Assembly (NCBI RefSeq): GCF_000743705.1
Contig: NZ_JQEZ01000008.1
Span: 1-64,000 of the forward strand
From: Ruegeria halocynthiae
GTDB taxonomy: Bacteria; Pseudomonadota; Alphaproteobacteria; Rhodobacterales; Rhodobacteraceae
Reading direction: 5' to 3'
Length of the DNA stretch: 64,000 nucleotides
A program made the position numbers and the translations under genes. Shown here piece after piece: positions 8,103-16,578 of this stretch. A model generated the notes under the pieces. That model was not told the origin of the DNA, ran no database searches, and worked only from the letters and a program-made list of their open reading frames with translations. Numbering within the stretch: the stretch's first letter is position 1; each line of letters begins with the position of its first letter.

Positions 8103-8972
8103 TCAATCCGGCAAAGTGGAGTTCTTACGTTCAACCCGTTCCAGTGTTTTGGAGCCCGAACTCTCCATTTTGTCGACTGTCGCCAGCACAACAGCGATGC
8201 GCTTTTCATCGGGCGGATGGGTTCCCCAAAAACTAAGCTGCCCCTCAGCCATCTTAGGACTTTCAGGCCGGGCAAAGTACTTTGCACCTTTTATAGGATC
8301 ATAACCTGCAGTCTTTGCGATATATGTTCCGATGACATCGGACTCGAGCTCATAGGTCTGGCTGAAGGCTTTATTACCCACCTTCATCCCCAGGTTCACA
8401 GCGTTTTCGATGTTCGCCTGGTTCACACTTGGGTCCACATAGGGACTCGATCCTGCAGCGGCGATGGCACCAAGAATTAGAGCACCGGCTACGGCCTGCT
8501 GCTCTTGTTTTTGAATGTGCTGAGCAAGATGATGGCCAACTTCATGCCCCATGACAAATGCCAGTTCATCCTCGTTTCGCGCATCAGCTATCATCGGCAC
8601 AGTAAAAACGATCAGCGGCTTACCGTCCTTGTCATAAGTCTGAAAGGCGTTTCGCTCTTCCGCCTTTTTGTCTACCCTGATCAAGACGTCGCAATCGAAC
8701 GCTTTGCGATCTTGAGAATTCTGGCGGCAGAAGTTTTCCGCAACAGGTTCAACTCTGCGCACCACTCTGTTGAATTGGCTGATTGCCTGTTTGGAAGACA
8801 ATCGTTTGCCGCTCGTAGCCGTCTGGGGATTTCGTTCCTGAGCAAACATCGCTTTTGCTTTGGCTTGATGGGAATCCGATAGCTCAGTGACCTGGTAGGT
8901 TGTGCCGCAGGCCGACAGGGCGGCAAGACTGGCAAAGATGGCGAACATTCTGGTTTTGTGTAGGAACAGCAT
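8103..8972 (-). CDS. M48-family metalloprotease lipoprotein (289 aa)
   Basis: The N-terminus carries a lipoprotein signal (FASLAALSAC, lipobox Cys at residue 22). The zinc-protease motif HEVGHH lies at about residues 143-148, with the third ligand expected in the YELESDVIGTY segment ~60 residues later, the HExxH...E arrangement of peptidase family M48 (Oma1/YcaL/LoiP type). The C-terminal TWGTHPPDEKRI-like stretch (FWGTHPPDEKR) is also a family hallmark. It should act in the periplasm at a membrane, in protein quality control. The length is normal for single-domain M48 lipoproteins and all motifs are intact. No operon partner overlaps it; a small secreted cysteine-rich protein is encoded just upstream on the same strand. 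Confidence 0.92.
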   Translation of the reverse strand: MLFLHKTRMFAIFASLAALSACGTTYQVTELSDSHQAKAKAMFAQERNPQTATSGKRLSSKQAISQFNRVVRRVEPVAENFCRQNSQDRKAFDCDVLIRVDKKAEERNAFQTYDKDGKPLIVFTVPMIADARNEDELAFVMGHEVGHHLAQHIQKQEQQAVAGALILGAIAAAGSSPYVDPSVNQANIENAVNLGMKVGNKAFSQTYELESDVIGTYIAKTAGYDPIKGAKYFARPESPKMAEGQLSFWGTHPPDEKRIAVVLATVDKMESSGSKTLERVERKNSTLPD

Positions 8973-9006
8973 GGGTGTCTAATTGTCTCCGGGAAAACTT
9001 GGCGAG

Positions 9007-9195
9007 TTAGTGGCAATGGTAAGGTTGTTTTCCAGCGTGACAGCATTGACCCGGCGGTGAACTTTTCCGACATCCGCCGCTGTGCTCAACCACCACATCG
9101 GTGATAACAAAGTCAGAACTGGCGTCCTTAGCCGGCAGGCTCGGGCCAAAAGGGATCGCTAGGCAAAGTGCAAAAAGAAAAGATAAATTGTTCAA
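9007..9195 (-). CDS. Small secreted cysteine/histidine-rich protein (62 aa)
   Basis: Starting at TTG 9195, with GGAG seven bases upstream, the product has a signal peptide (NNLSFLFALCLAIPFGPSLPA) and ends HSGGCRKSSPPGQCCHAG then KQPYHCH. The HSGG...CCHAG...PYHCH pattern recalls the C-terminal GCH...YHCH motif of many small secreted proteins of unknown function in proteobacteria, thought to bind metal. A longer version from TTG 9210 has no ribosome-binding site. It lies 34 bp upstream of the M48 lipoprotein gene on the same strand and may share its transcript. Confidence 0.55.
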   Translation of the reverse strand: MNNLSFLFALCLAIPFGPSLPAKDASSDFVITDVVVEHSGGCRKSSPPGQCCHAGKQPYHCH

Positions 9196-9464
9196 TTGGA
9201 TCTCCGACAAAAAAGGTTGTCAGCCCACAAAGAGTGGCTGGATTTTGCCACGCCAGACAGGTTAATCGGTGGCGCAGCTTCATCCATTTGCGCGAGTCAT
9301 TCGTCAAGAAAATGGTGTCATAGTGACACCAATGTGGCATTCAGATTCAATGCATCAGTAATCCCAAAAGGAAAATATATCACCAGCACTTTTGCCTTGT
9401 GGCCATTTGGCAAACGTAGCAACGTCGTGATGATTTTTCGTTCAGCATTAATGAGGTAGATCAC

Positions 9465-9797
9465 ATGGCTGGAAAATTCGAAATATTCAATGACAAGGCC
9501 GGCGAGTTTCGGTTTCGGCTGAAAGCCGGAAACGGCGAAATCATCCTGGCCAGCGAAGGCTATGCTCAAAAAGCCGGTGCCGAGAACGGCATTGCGTCCG
9601 TGAAGTCAAATGCGCCGAATGACGACAGGTACGAGCGCAAGGAAACCAAATCCGGCGGGCACATGTTCAACCTGAAAGCCAGCAATGGGCAGGTCATCGG
9701 CACCAGCGAGAGCTACACAACTGCATCGGCCCGGGACAACGGAATTGACTCCGTCAAACGGAACGCACCAGACGCCCGTGTCGAAGATCTGACCTGA
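9465..9797 (+). CDS. yegP: YegP/DUF1508 family protein (110 aa)
   Basis: Two tandem ~50-residue repeats: FEIFNDKAGEFRFRLKAGNGEIILASEGY, then KSGGHMFNLKASNGQVIGTSESY, each followed by a K/N-rich helix ending in a GIxSVK motif. This is the duplicated DUF1508 architecture of E. coli YegP (UPF0339). The family's molecular role is unclear, with a suggested link to stress. ATG 9465 is the natural start. A terminator follows at 9849-9882. The gene stands alone, convergent with the mobilization operon. Confidence 0.93.
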   Translation: MAGKFEIFNDKAGEFRFRLKAGNGEIILASEGYAQKAGAENGIASVKSNAPNDDRYERKETKSGGHMFNLKASNGQVIGTSESYTTASARDNGIDSVKRNAPDARVEDLT

Positions 9798-9848
9798 ATG
9801 AGGGGCTGACGCTTCGATCCGGCAGTATTACGCGCCTGCCAGGTGAAC

Positions 9849-9882
9849 CGGTGGCGAAGCATTTCTTTGCCACCGCCTTTTG
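9849..9882 (+). terminator. Rho-independent terminator after yegP-like gene
   Basis: CGGTGGC / GCCACCG stem, extended by weaker pairs, with a loop around GCATTTC, followed by CCTTTTG. It can serve the yegP-like gene and, less ideally, the converging mobilization operon. Confidence 0.75.
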
Positions 9883-9931
9883 ATCCAGTGAATGCAAGAC
9901 AAAAACAAGCAATACTGTTTCTCACCCCTGT

Positions 9932-11842
9932 TCACCGATCGCCCAGCAGCTCGTCGATGAAGTCCCCCTGCTCCTGAAACACCTCCTCCCATTGCGCCGG
10001 TACCGGGTCGTCGCGGCTGAGGCGTTCAGGACGCATGTCATTTGCGTCCGAGGCTGTCAGCCCTGCCTGCATGGACCGCGACCGCCGCCGTCGCGAGCGT
10101 TCATGGAGCGGTGTGGCATCCCTGCTCTCAGCATCTTGCTCCGATGCTGGTGCATCCTCTTCCGCCCATGGCCCAACCCCCTCAACCCTTGGCGGGTACG
10201 GCAAATCATGCCCCATCTGGCACTCGGCCAGCTCGGCAAAAACCGGATCCTCAAAATACTTGATCCGCTGCGCCCGGATTGGATGCTGGGGGGACGCCAG
10301 GATAATGACCTCATCCGGATCCATGGTGCGGGCCTCGGTCTCGGAGAGCAGCGGGCGTTCCTCAAGCCGCGATGTGGTTGAGGTGGCCCCCAGAATACCC
10401 TTGTTGCGACCATACATATGGGTGACCGCCTCGCGGGTGGTGCTCCCGACAGCGGCGGACACCTCCCGCACGGTGCGCTGATCCCGCGGCGTGATGTAGA
10501 GCTTGAGCCCGGCCCCGTTTTCAAGGCTTTCACGGCCCTCGGACCCGTAGATACGGTCCAGCGAGGCCAGCGACTGCGCGATCATCGCAACCCGCCCTCC
10601 GTAAGCTGCGAGCGAATGAATGGCCCGCTCGATATACGGCATTGCGCCCATCTGCTGAAATTCATCGATCATCATCATCACCGGCCAGGGTTCATCCGGG
10701 CCGGGTTCGTTTTGCCGCAGGCTGGCAATGAGATCGGCAAACATGAGCCGCAGCAGGGGTGCCAGCGTGGAGATGTGATCTTCCGAGACAACGATGTAGA
10801 GCGCATGTGGTTTTTTGCGGAACTGCGCAAACTCAAAATCGCTGACCTCTGTTGCGGTGCGCACCGCCGGATTGTCCCATTGCTTGAGACCGGCCGTCAT
10901 CAGCGCCTGGATGTTCGAGGTCAGCAGCCGGGATGACGCGCTGGCCGCGTTGACCCAAAGCTCGCGCACCGTAGGCTCCGCGGCTTCTTCGGCATAGGCG
11001 CTGTATTGCGCGTTCTTGTAATCGCCACCGGTGACGATCCTGTTGACCTCACCCAGTGTTGGTCGGCCGCGCTGGATCGCCAGCAGACAGGCGGCAACAA
11101 AAATAGATTTCCCCGCCTCGGAGAATGTATCAAGCGTCTTGTTGTCTTTGTCGAGGAAGAGATCGGCCAGGATCGACACTTCGGTGAACTGCTGCGCGAA
11201 GCTCGGTGCATCTGCAATCCGGGCCAGCGGGTTGTAGCGATGGGAGCTGTTGGCCCAGTCAAATGGGCTGAACCGGAAGACCTCATCGCCGTTCAACGCC
11301 CGCAGCCTTGCTGTTTTCTCGAAATTCTCACCTTTGACATCAAGAACAACAACGGATCCTGCAAATGACAGCAGGTTTGGGATGACAAAGCCAACCCCCT
11401 TCCCGGCCCTGGTGGGCGCCACCATCATCACATGGGGAATGCTGCTGGCCGAGATGAAGGGGGCCTTTGCAGATGGCTTGCCCAGCTTGCCGCAGACAAA
11501 CCCCTGCCCCGGTGGTTGCAACATGCCATTGGCTTTGAGCTCGCGCCTGCTCTGCCAATGAGCGGACCCGTATTCGTCACGCATATTGCCCCAAGTCCAG
11601 CTGAATGCCAGCACCGCCAAGCTGATGGCGCCAAACCCGACCGCCCCGAATGCCACTTTGAAGGCTTCCGGATGTGCCACGCGCAAAGTGGCACTGGCCT
11701 TCCAGATCATCAGCATGTCGAACTCGCTCAAACCCGTTCTGAGCGCCAGTGTCAGGTAGAAGCTGGCCACAATTGTGCCCAGGGCCGCCCCGCACAGCGT
11801 TCCAAAGGGCACTGCGGCCCAGAGGGTCAGCCGGGAGCCCAT
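9932..11842 (-). CDS. traG: Type IV coupling protein, VirD4/TraG family (636 aa)
   Basis: Two N-terminal membrane segments (about residues 8-35 and 60-82) precede a RecA-like ATPase: Walker A in APTRAGKGVG at ~142-151 followed by VVVLDVKGENF, and Walker B in VMMMIDEFQQMG near residue 390. AYGGRVAMIAQSLASLDRIYG is typical of the family. The protein couples the relaxase-DNA complex to a type IV secretion channel at the inner membrane. The start overlaps the relaxase stop at 11842, giving an operon order accessory protein-relaxase-coupling protein. The C-terminal ~60 residues are acidic/arginine-rich and variable. No genes for the secretion channel itself are in the window. Confidence 0.95.
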   Translation of the reverse strand: MGSRLTLWAAVPFGTLCGAALGTIVASFYLTLALRTGLSEFDMLMIWKASATLRVAHPEAFKVAFGAVGFGAISLAVLAFSWTWGNMRDEYGSAHWQSRRELKANGMLQPPGQGFVCGKLGKPSAKAPFISASSIPHVMMVAPTRAGKGVGFVIPNLLSFAGSVVVLDVKGENFEKTARLRALNGDEVFRFSPFDWANSSHRYNPLARIADAPSFAQQFTEVSILADLFLDKDNKTLDTFSEAGKSIFVAACLLAIQRGRPTLGEVNRIVTGGDYKNAQYSAYAEEAAEPTVRELWVNAASASSRLLTSNIQALMTAGLKQWDNPAVRTATEVSDFEFAQFRKKPHALYIVVSEDHISTLAPLLRLMFADLIASLRQNEPGPDEPWPVMMMIDEFQQMGAMPYIERAIHSLAAYGGRVAMIAQSLASLDRIYGSEGRESLENGAGLKLYITPRDQRTVREVSAAVGSTTREAVTHMYGRNKGILGATSTTSRLEERPLLSETEARTMDPDEVIILASPQHPIRAQRIKYFEDPVFAELAECQMGHDLPYPPRVEGVGPWAEEDAPASEQDAESRDATPLHERSRRRRSRSMQAGLTASDANDMRPERLSRDDPVPAQWEEVFQEQGDFIDELLGDR

Positions 11843-13755
11843 CAGAGACCCGCCTCATCCTCGAGGCCGCGGTCCAGGGCCTGACGGGGTTCCAGACCCC
11901 GGCTTCGCTGCATCTCCAGATGGGTGTCTTTGGCCACCGCATTGGCCTTGTCCTGCTGCAAGGCAGAGGCACGATCGGTGAAGATTTGATCACCGGTTTC
12001 TTCATGGGTCAGTTCGAGGAATTCCTGCGTGACCGTGATCTGGTCAACCCGGTTGGGCAATGCCTCGCCCAGGACCTCGTAATTGCCGCGCCTGAGTTCG
12101 GCGATGCCAGCCGCGCCCAGCTCGCGGACCAACCCGGACATCAGCGACCGTTCGACCAGCTCTTCCTCTGTGCCCGACAAGGTGCCCTTGCGCAACATGT
12201 CCGCAAGATCCTGCAGGTGGGGATTGGGGTCTTCGATCAGCTGCAACGCCTGTGATCCATGCACCAGATCCGTGGCCACACCCAGCTCTTTGGCCCGGTC
12301 CAGCAATCGGTCCATGAGGTCATCGACTGTATGGAGGGCGTGGTCCCGCTGCGCGTCGCTGGCCTGCCGGATATCGATCCCGTCCCTTGCCAGTACCGCA
12401 GCCATATCGCGCGCCACCCAGCCCTGCGCCAGCCCGTAATTTCGGGTGCCACCCGCCGCGACCCGCGCCACCATTTCCTGCGGATCAAGACCGGCGCGCA
12501 TGACATCCACCTTCAAGGCTTCAAGATCGCTGTCCTGCCCGGATGCCATGGCGGCACTCAACCGCTGATCCCCGGCGCCGGGTGGATAAGGCTCATTCAA
12601 TTCCCGGCCAAACCTGGCCCGCAGATCCGGGTCCGGCACCATCTGCGACAGGTCGCGAATGATCGAAGCTGCCTTGACCTCAAAGCCGGGCCGGGCGGTT
12701 GGATCAAGTTCTTCGGCCTTCAGTCTCAGCGCTTCGATGGTTCTTTCGGCATAATCGATGGCATCCCCCACCGTGCGAAAAGTCTCCATATCTATCTCTC
12801 CAGACGTGACGGGGCGAGGCGTGTCCGAGCCCAGGCACACCGCCATCCGGCGCATCACATAAGCCAGGTGTTTCTGGTCCATGTGATCGAGCACATCTGC
12901 CAGATCGCGATAGTCTTTGGCGAAGGCTGTGATCTGCGCTTTGGCAACTGCGCGCTCTTGCGGGGTCAAGGTGAGTTCGCGCGGCAGGCGCGCCTCTTCT
13001 TTGGCCCGGTAAATCTCTTCAATGCCCGGGGCCTTTTCAAAGATACCCCGTTCCAGACGGGTGGTGGCCTCCAGCATCACGCCGTAGCGCTCGGCAATCT
13101 CGGTTTGTTTTTCGCGCATCAGCTGGGGTGACATCACCCCCTCGGCCCAGCAGGAAAACCAGGTGCCATTGTTCAGCCCGCGGTTGTTGAGGAGGATATG
13201 CGCATGTTTATGAGCCCGGTCATCATGGACGGAAAGAACATAATCCCATTGATCGCCATAATCCCCGGTCTCGAAGAAATGCTCCGTCCAGTCGAGTGAT
13301 ATCTCGCGCACCTGTTGGGCGGTGACATCTTTTGGAAAGGACAAAAGCATATGCGAGGTAAAGCCGAGCTTTGTGGTGCCGCGCCAGGTCTCGGACCACG
13401 CCTCGACAATCTCCGCCTTCTGATCTTCCGTCAGCACCGCACCATCCTTTAGCGGGTTGGTCATGGTCGAATAGGAATAGACCGCCTTGTCATTCACGTA
13501 AGACAGCTGGCTGCCGAGGCTCGCCCGCGTCTTGCACCCCCCGGCCCGGATCCGCTTGAACACCGCAGCCCGACTGTCAGGCATAACCGATTTGAGCAGG
13601 TTGCGCGCCGACACCCGCCCCGTTCGCTGGTAATTCCGCCCCTGCCTGCGACCTGCAATTCGCGCCTCGATCCGCGCGTGGCGCTGACCGCGAATATGCT
13701 CGCTCTCCCAGAGCTTGCCCATGACGGCATGGTAGAGGGCGAGCGGCTCAGACAT
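11842..13755 (-). CDS. VirD2-type relaxase/mobilization protein (637 aa)
   Basis: Start placed at ATG 13755, with GGAG eight bases upstream; an in-frame ATG 33 bases earlier lies inside the preceding gene and has no ribosome-binding site. The N-terminal relaxase domain includes SQLSYVNDKAVYSYS, which may supply the nicking Tyr, and the metal-binding motif VHDDRAHKHAHILLNNRG with three His at ~177, 182 and 184, as in VirD2/MobP relaxases. The remaining ~430 residues are helical and variable, often involved in recognition by the coupling protein. It nicks oriT and stays bound to the transferred strand. It overlaps the upstream gene by 8 bp and the coupling protein gene by 1 bp. Confidence 0.92.
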   Translation of the reverse strand: MSEPLALYHAVMGKLWESEHIRGQRHARIEARIAGRRQGRNYQRTGRVSARNLLKSVMPDSRAAVFKRIRAGGCKTRASLGSQLSYVNDKAVYSYSTMTNPLKDGAVLTEDQKAEIVEAWSETWRGTTKLGFTSHMLLSFPKDVTAQQVREISLDWTEHFFETGDYGDQWDYVLSVHDDRAHKHAHILLNNRGLNNGTWFSCWAEGVMSPQLMREKQTEIAERYGVMLEATTRLERGIFEKAPGIEEIYRAKEEARLPRELTLTPQERAVAKAQITAFAKDYRDLADVLDHMDQKHLAYVMRRMAVCLGSDTPRPVTSGEIDMETFRTVGDAIDYAERTIEALRLKAEELDPTARPGFEVKAASIIRDLSQMVPDPDLRARFGRELNEPYPPGAGDQRLSAAMASGQDSDLEALKVDVMRAGLDPQEMVARVAAGGTRNYGLAQGWVARDMAAVLARDGIDIRQASDAQRDHALHTVDDLMDRLLDRAKELGVATDLVHGSQALQLIEDPNPHLQDLADMLRKGTLSGTEEELVERSLMSGLVRELGAAGIAELRRGNYEVLGEALPNRVDQITVTQEFLELTHEETGDQIFTDRASALQQDKANAVAKDTHLEMQRSRGLEPRQALDRGLEDEAGL

Positions 13756-14452
13756 TGCGGGAGCTCCGACTTGCTTCCGCAACTTCATGCCTCTTCGATC
13801 CTGTTCGAGACGTGTCGACAGGCAGCAATTGGCGGTTCAAATTCAAGCCGGAGCGTGCATCTTCTCCCTCCTGTTCGGCATCACCGGGACCCACCGTCTC
13901 AACCTGCCAGCCTCGGCCACGACGCTGATGTGCGGCCGTTTTTAACGCCGCCAATTCCCGATGCGTGTTCTGCGCCAGCTCAAGAAGATCCGCGAGAGTA
14001 GCGCGGTCCTTCGGGGCAAGGGTGAGCTGCCCGCGCTGCACCGCCTTGGCCAGAACGCGCGCGCCATCCGAGACCTCCCGCGCCTGTCGAAGCATTTCTG
14101 AGAAGCCCCGCAGATCCTCCTGCATCAGGTCCAGCAACCCGCAGCGCGCCCGCACCACAGCCTGCAGCGCCTGGCTGCGATTGGCAAAGCCACGCGCCCG
14201 CCATTCCGCATCAAAAGCCGCAACTTCGGATTGTGCCGCTCGGAAACTCACCGCCATCGACGGATCCCGGACCTCCCGCCCCTCTCCCTTTTGCTCCCTG
14301 GAGATCCGCGTCACATGTCGCCGCGAGACACCATAAACCTCAGACAGATGTTTTGCTGTCTCACCTGCCTGGTAGCGCCGGGCCAGTTCGATCCGCGCTT
14401 CCAGTTTCAGGCGCTTGGGACGTCCCGTGCGTGTCAAAATCTTGCCGGACAT
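13748..14452 (-). CDS. Relaxosome accessory DNA-binding protein, MobC-like (234 aa)
   Basis: From ATG 14452 the product begins MSGKILTRTGRPKRLKLEAR and has a helix-turn-helix-like segment GETAKHLSEVYGVSRRHVTRISREQ at ~22-46. A long helical region follows, with ANRSQALQAVVRARCGLLDLMQEDLRGF and a leucine-rich segment like that of mobilization accessory proteins. Its position directly before the relaxase, with an 8-bp overlap, suggests it binds oriT and helps load the relaxase; this is inferred from context. An upstream in-frame ATG at 14521 would add 23 residues of unlikely composition. The DNA just upstream is the best oriT candidate. Confidence 0.75.
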   Translation of the reverse strand: MSGKILTRTGRPKRLKLEARIELARRYQAGETAKHLSEVYGVSRRHVTRISREQKGEGREVRDPSMAVSFRAAQSEVAAFDAEWRARGFANRSQALQAVVRARCGLLDLMQEDLRGFSEMLRQAREVSDGARVLAKAVQRGQLTLAPKDRATLADLLELAQNTHRELAALKTAAHQRRGRGWQVETVGPGDAEQEGEDARSGLNLNRQLLPVDTSRTGSKRHEVAEASRSSRNV

Positions 14453-14698
14453 GGCCAATGGACCCCTCGGACAAAAGTCGCAGACATTTGGCATATCCTG
14501 CCAACGTCGCATCGATTTCATCTCTCAAGGTACACCACAGAGTGTTTTTGCGCAATTTGTCTTTTTGCGCACGGTTAGTTTATGCAAGAGCCCGCCGACT
14601 CGCGCCGCACCCTACCATAAGACCACTCACGGGGCCGCAAGGCGTTGGTATCGCCCGGTGTCAGCGCGGCCCCGGGCTGGACCGCGCAACGATCCCCA
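14453..14698. other. Candidate oriT / mobilization control region
   Basis: The gap separates the start of the mobilization operon from the end of the DUF932 gene. It contains two direct repeats TTTTTGCGCA at 14545-14554 and 14562-14571 (17-bp spacing), followed by a run of short inverted GC blocks. Location beside the relaxosome genes plus AT-rich direct repeats are the usual features of oriT. No nic sequence could be matched to a known family, so this is inference. Confidence 0.4.
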
Positions 14699-15571
14699 TC
14701 ACGCTGCGAGGGTCACCCCTTTCAGCTCGGCCATCTTTTCCGTCAGCGACCAGATTGCCCGGTTCAGGGCTTTGCTCTGGTCGATCCCTTTGACCGCGCG
14801 GGTGCGCTGTTGACGGATGCGCCCGTCGGCGGATTTGATCCGGCCCCTCAGCCCGCCCTTGATGACATTCTCCTGCAGCACATTGCCAACGGTCCACAAA
14901 TCGGACGCCCGGTCCGCGTGTCTACGCGTACTCAGCAAGGCAGCTGGCTCAATCGGTGCGGGCTTGGTATCGTCCGCCTGCGCCTCGGGAAAACGGAGTG
15001 CATGCACCACCTCGGCAAAGACCCTGCGCTCACCCTCATCCAGCTGGACCGATTTGAACACCTGCACCTGTGCCGCCACCTTGGGCGCATCTTCCAAAAC
15101 GGTATAGGCCCCTTCGATCACCTCGTAGATCGCATTGCCGGAATGACGCACCTTCACCGCGTTGAAGCTATCACCCACCATCAGCCCGTTGGCGCAGACA
15201 AACCGAAAGAACCCCGGCACCATCTGGTAGCTGCTGGTGCCGTCATTGGCATTGACCAGAATGATCTCGAACGCCTCTCCCTCTGCGTTGGTAATCGAGC
15301 GGTGCCGCAGCCGTAACATGTGTTTGGTAAACGCCGCCTTGCCCGCTACCCGCGTATTGGCCTGTTGCGCAAAGAACGGATCAAACCCTTCCCGCCGCAA
15401 CCCGGTCAAAATGTCGATGGTGGGCACCACGACAAATCGATCCGACCGGCTTTCATGGGCCTGGTTTGCAAAGATCGACGGCACGGCCTCACGCAACTGT
15501 TCGTCGCTCAGGGCTTGACCCGTCACCAGACCGCCATTGGACATGGCGCGCATATAACGATTGTAGCTCAT
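14699..15571 (-). CDS. DUF932 domain plasmid protein (290 aa)
   Basis: ATG 15571 is preceded by AAAAGGAG, so this start is preferred over the longer open frame reaching 15730. The sequence VVVPTIDILTGLRREGFDPFFAQQ, HMLRLRH, NEGEAFEIILVNANDGTSSYQM and FRFVCANGLMVG matches the DUF932 family, common on plasmids and phages (also annotated as phage/plasmid-like protein). The function is not established; a role in DNA metabolism or anti-restriction has been proposed because of its association with mobile elements. It is in the same orientation as the ParB-domain and mobilization genes. Confidence 0.9.
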   Translation of the reverse strand: MSYNRYMRAMSNGGLVTGQALSDEQLREAVPSIFANQAHESRSDRFVVVPTIDILTGLRREGFDPFFAQQANTRVAGKAAFTKHMLRLRHRSITNAEGEAFEIILVNANDGTSSYQMVPGFFRFVCANGLMVGDSFNAVKVRHSGNAIYEVIEGAYTVLEDAPKVAAQVQVFKSVQLDEGERRVFAEVVHALRFPEAQADDTKPAPIEPAALLSTRRHADRASDLWTVGNVLQENVIKGGLRGRIKSADGRIRQQRTRAVKGIDQSKALNRAIWSLTEKMAELKGVTLAA

Positions 15572-15948
15572 GATGTGCTCCTTTTTGGTCAAAGCGGCTG
15601 CCGGTATCCCCAACACCTCCGCCGAATGGGCGGGACCTTTCTGATCTGCAGGACGAAAGACCCCCGGTGTCTTTCGGCTGGCAGAGCAGGAAGGGCGCAG
15701 CCCGACTGCGGCCTGGGACGGGGCTGTCATGGGGGTTGGAACGGCAAAATCCGGGAGGGGCCCGCGCGCGCCGCGCGGGGGAGGAGCCGGGAATTTGACG
15801 GGACAACGACGCGCTGGCGCGGCGCTTGCCCCTTGACCGGCCCGGCACAGGATGCGGGCGAAAAATCAATGTTCATCGCATCAAAAATGGCCCGCCGGAG
15901 CGGGCCAAAAGTTGTACTGAAGGGAAATCTGGAGGTATTTGCCTCATG
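15572..15948. other. Intergenic, GC-rich, no gene seen
   Basis: Upstream region of the DUF932 gene. Contains a strongly GC-rich block with an inverted repeat around GGCCCGCGCGCGCCGCGCGGG (about 15758-15779) but no credible start/ribosome-binding-site pair. Open frames across it are mirrored on both strands, as expected from high GC. Confidence 0.5.
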
Positions 15949-16491
15949 CTAGCGCTTACGCGCCCGATCGACAACGCCATCCGCTGTAATCGCCACGATA
16001 CGATCCTCAGTGCGCTGCTTCATCTCAACGCCGTCGCCGGTCACATGAACCACCGCCTGCCGGGTGCGTTTGAAGACGCTGCCATCCGCCTCGACATGGG
16101 TATGACCTTCATCGGCCTCCCGCTTGATCCGTCCATCATATCCAACGCTGATCCGCGTACCATCCGCCATTTGAACCCGGACCGTGTCCTCCTCTATGGC
16201 CACCCCCTGCCACCACATCTCGGCGTCCCGGCGTACAATGATGCGGTTCGGGTGCAGTTTGACCTCGACGCCTTGCTCGCGTCCCGGTTCAGCGGCTTTC
16301 AAGACCAACACCACTTCCTGTGCTTTGGGATCTCTGTGAAGCGATGCGCAGCCATTCTTCGGGGACCAGAACCGGGGCGCATCACGCCGCCCCCCGCTTT
16401 GATCTAGGTGAAACGCGATATACATCCGCGCCGTGGCCCAGACATGGCGAAATGTCTGCGAATGAGGGGACTGGGACTTTTTGGCTGTCAT
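15949..16491 (-). CDS. Hypothetical plasmid protein (180 aa)
   Basis: ATG 16491 has GGAG seven bases upstream. The N-terminal ~60 residues are basic with aromatic residues; the C-terminal half is a regular series of short strands with repeated patterns (VEVKLHPNRIIVRRD, IEEDTVRVQMADGTRISVGYDG, THVEADGSVFKRT, VVHVTGDGVEMKQRT, DRIVAITADGVVDR). This suggests a repetitive beta structure such as a small beta-solenoid or blade. It lies between DUF932 and ParB-domain genes with the same orientation. The family is unrecognised; a link to plasmid maintenance is only contextual. Confidence 0.75.
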   Translation of the reverse strand: MTAKKSQSPHSQTFRHVWATARMYIAFHLDQSGGRRDAPRFWSPKNGCASLHRDPKAQEVVLVLKAAEPGREQGVEVKLHPNRIIVRRDAEMWWQGVAIEEDTVRVQMADGTRISVGYDGRIKREADEGHTHVEADGSVFKRTRQAVVHVTGDGVEMKQRTEDRIVAITADGVVDRARKR

Positions 16492-16578
16492 GACGTGCTC
16501 CAGTTTTGTCCGTCAGCGATGGCGGGAGAAAACGCATGTTGCGCAGGCAGGGCGGTGTGCACCGCCCTGCCCTGTGGA

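Noticed and set aside
12259..13131. 290-codon plus-strand frame
   Set aside because: Antisense to the relaxase gene, which has a clear catalytic motif.
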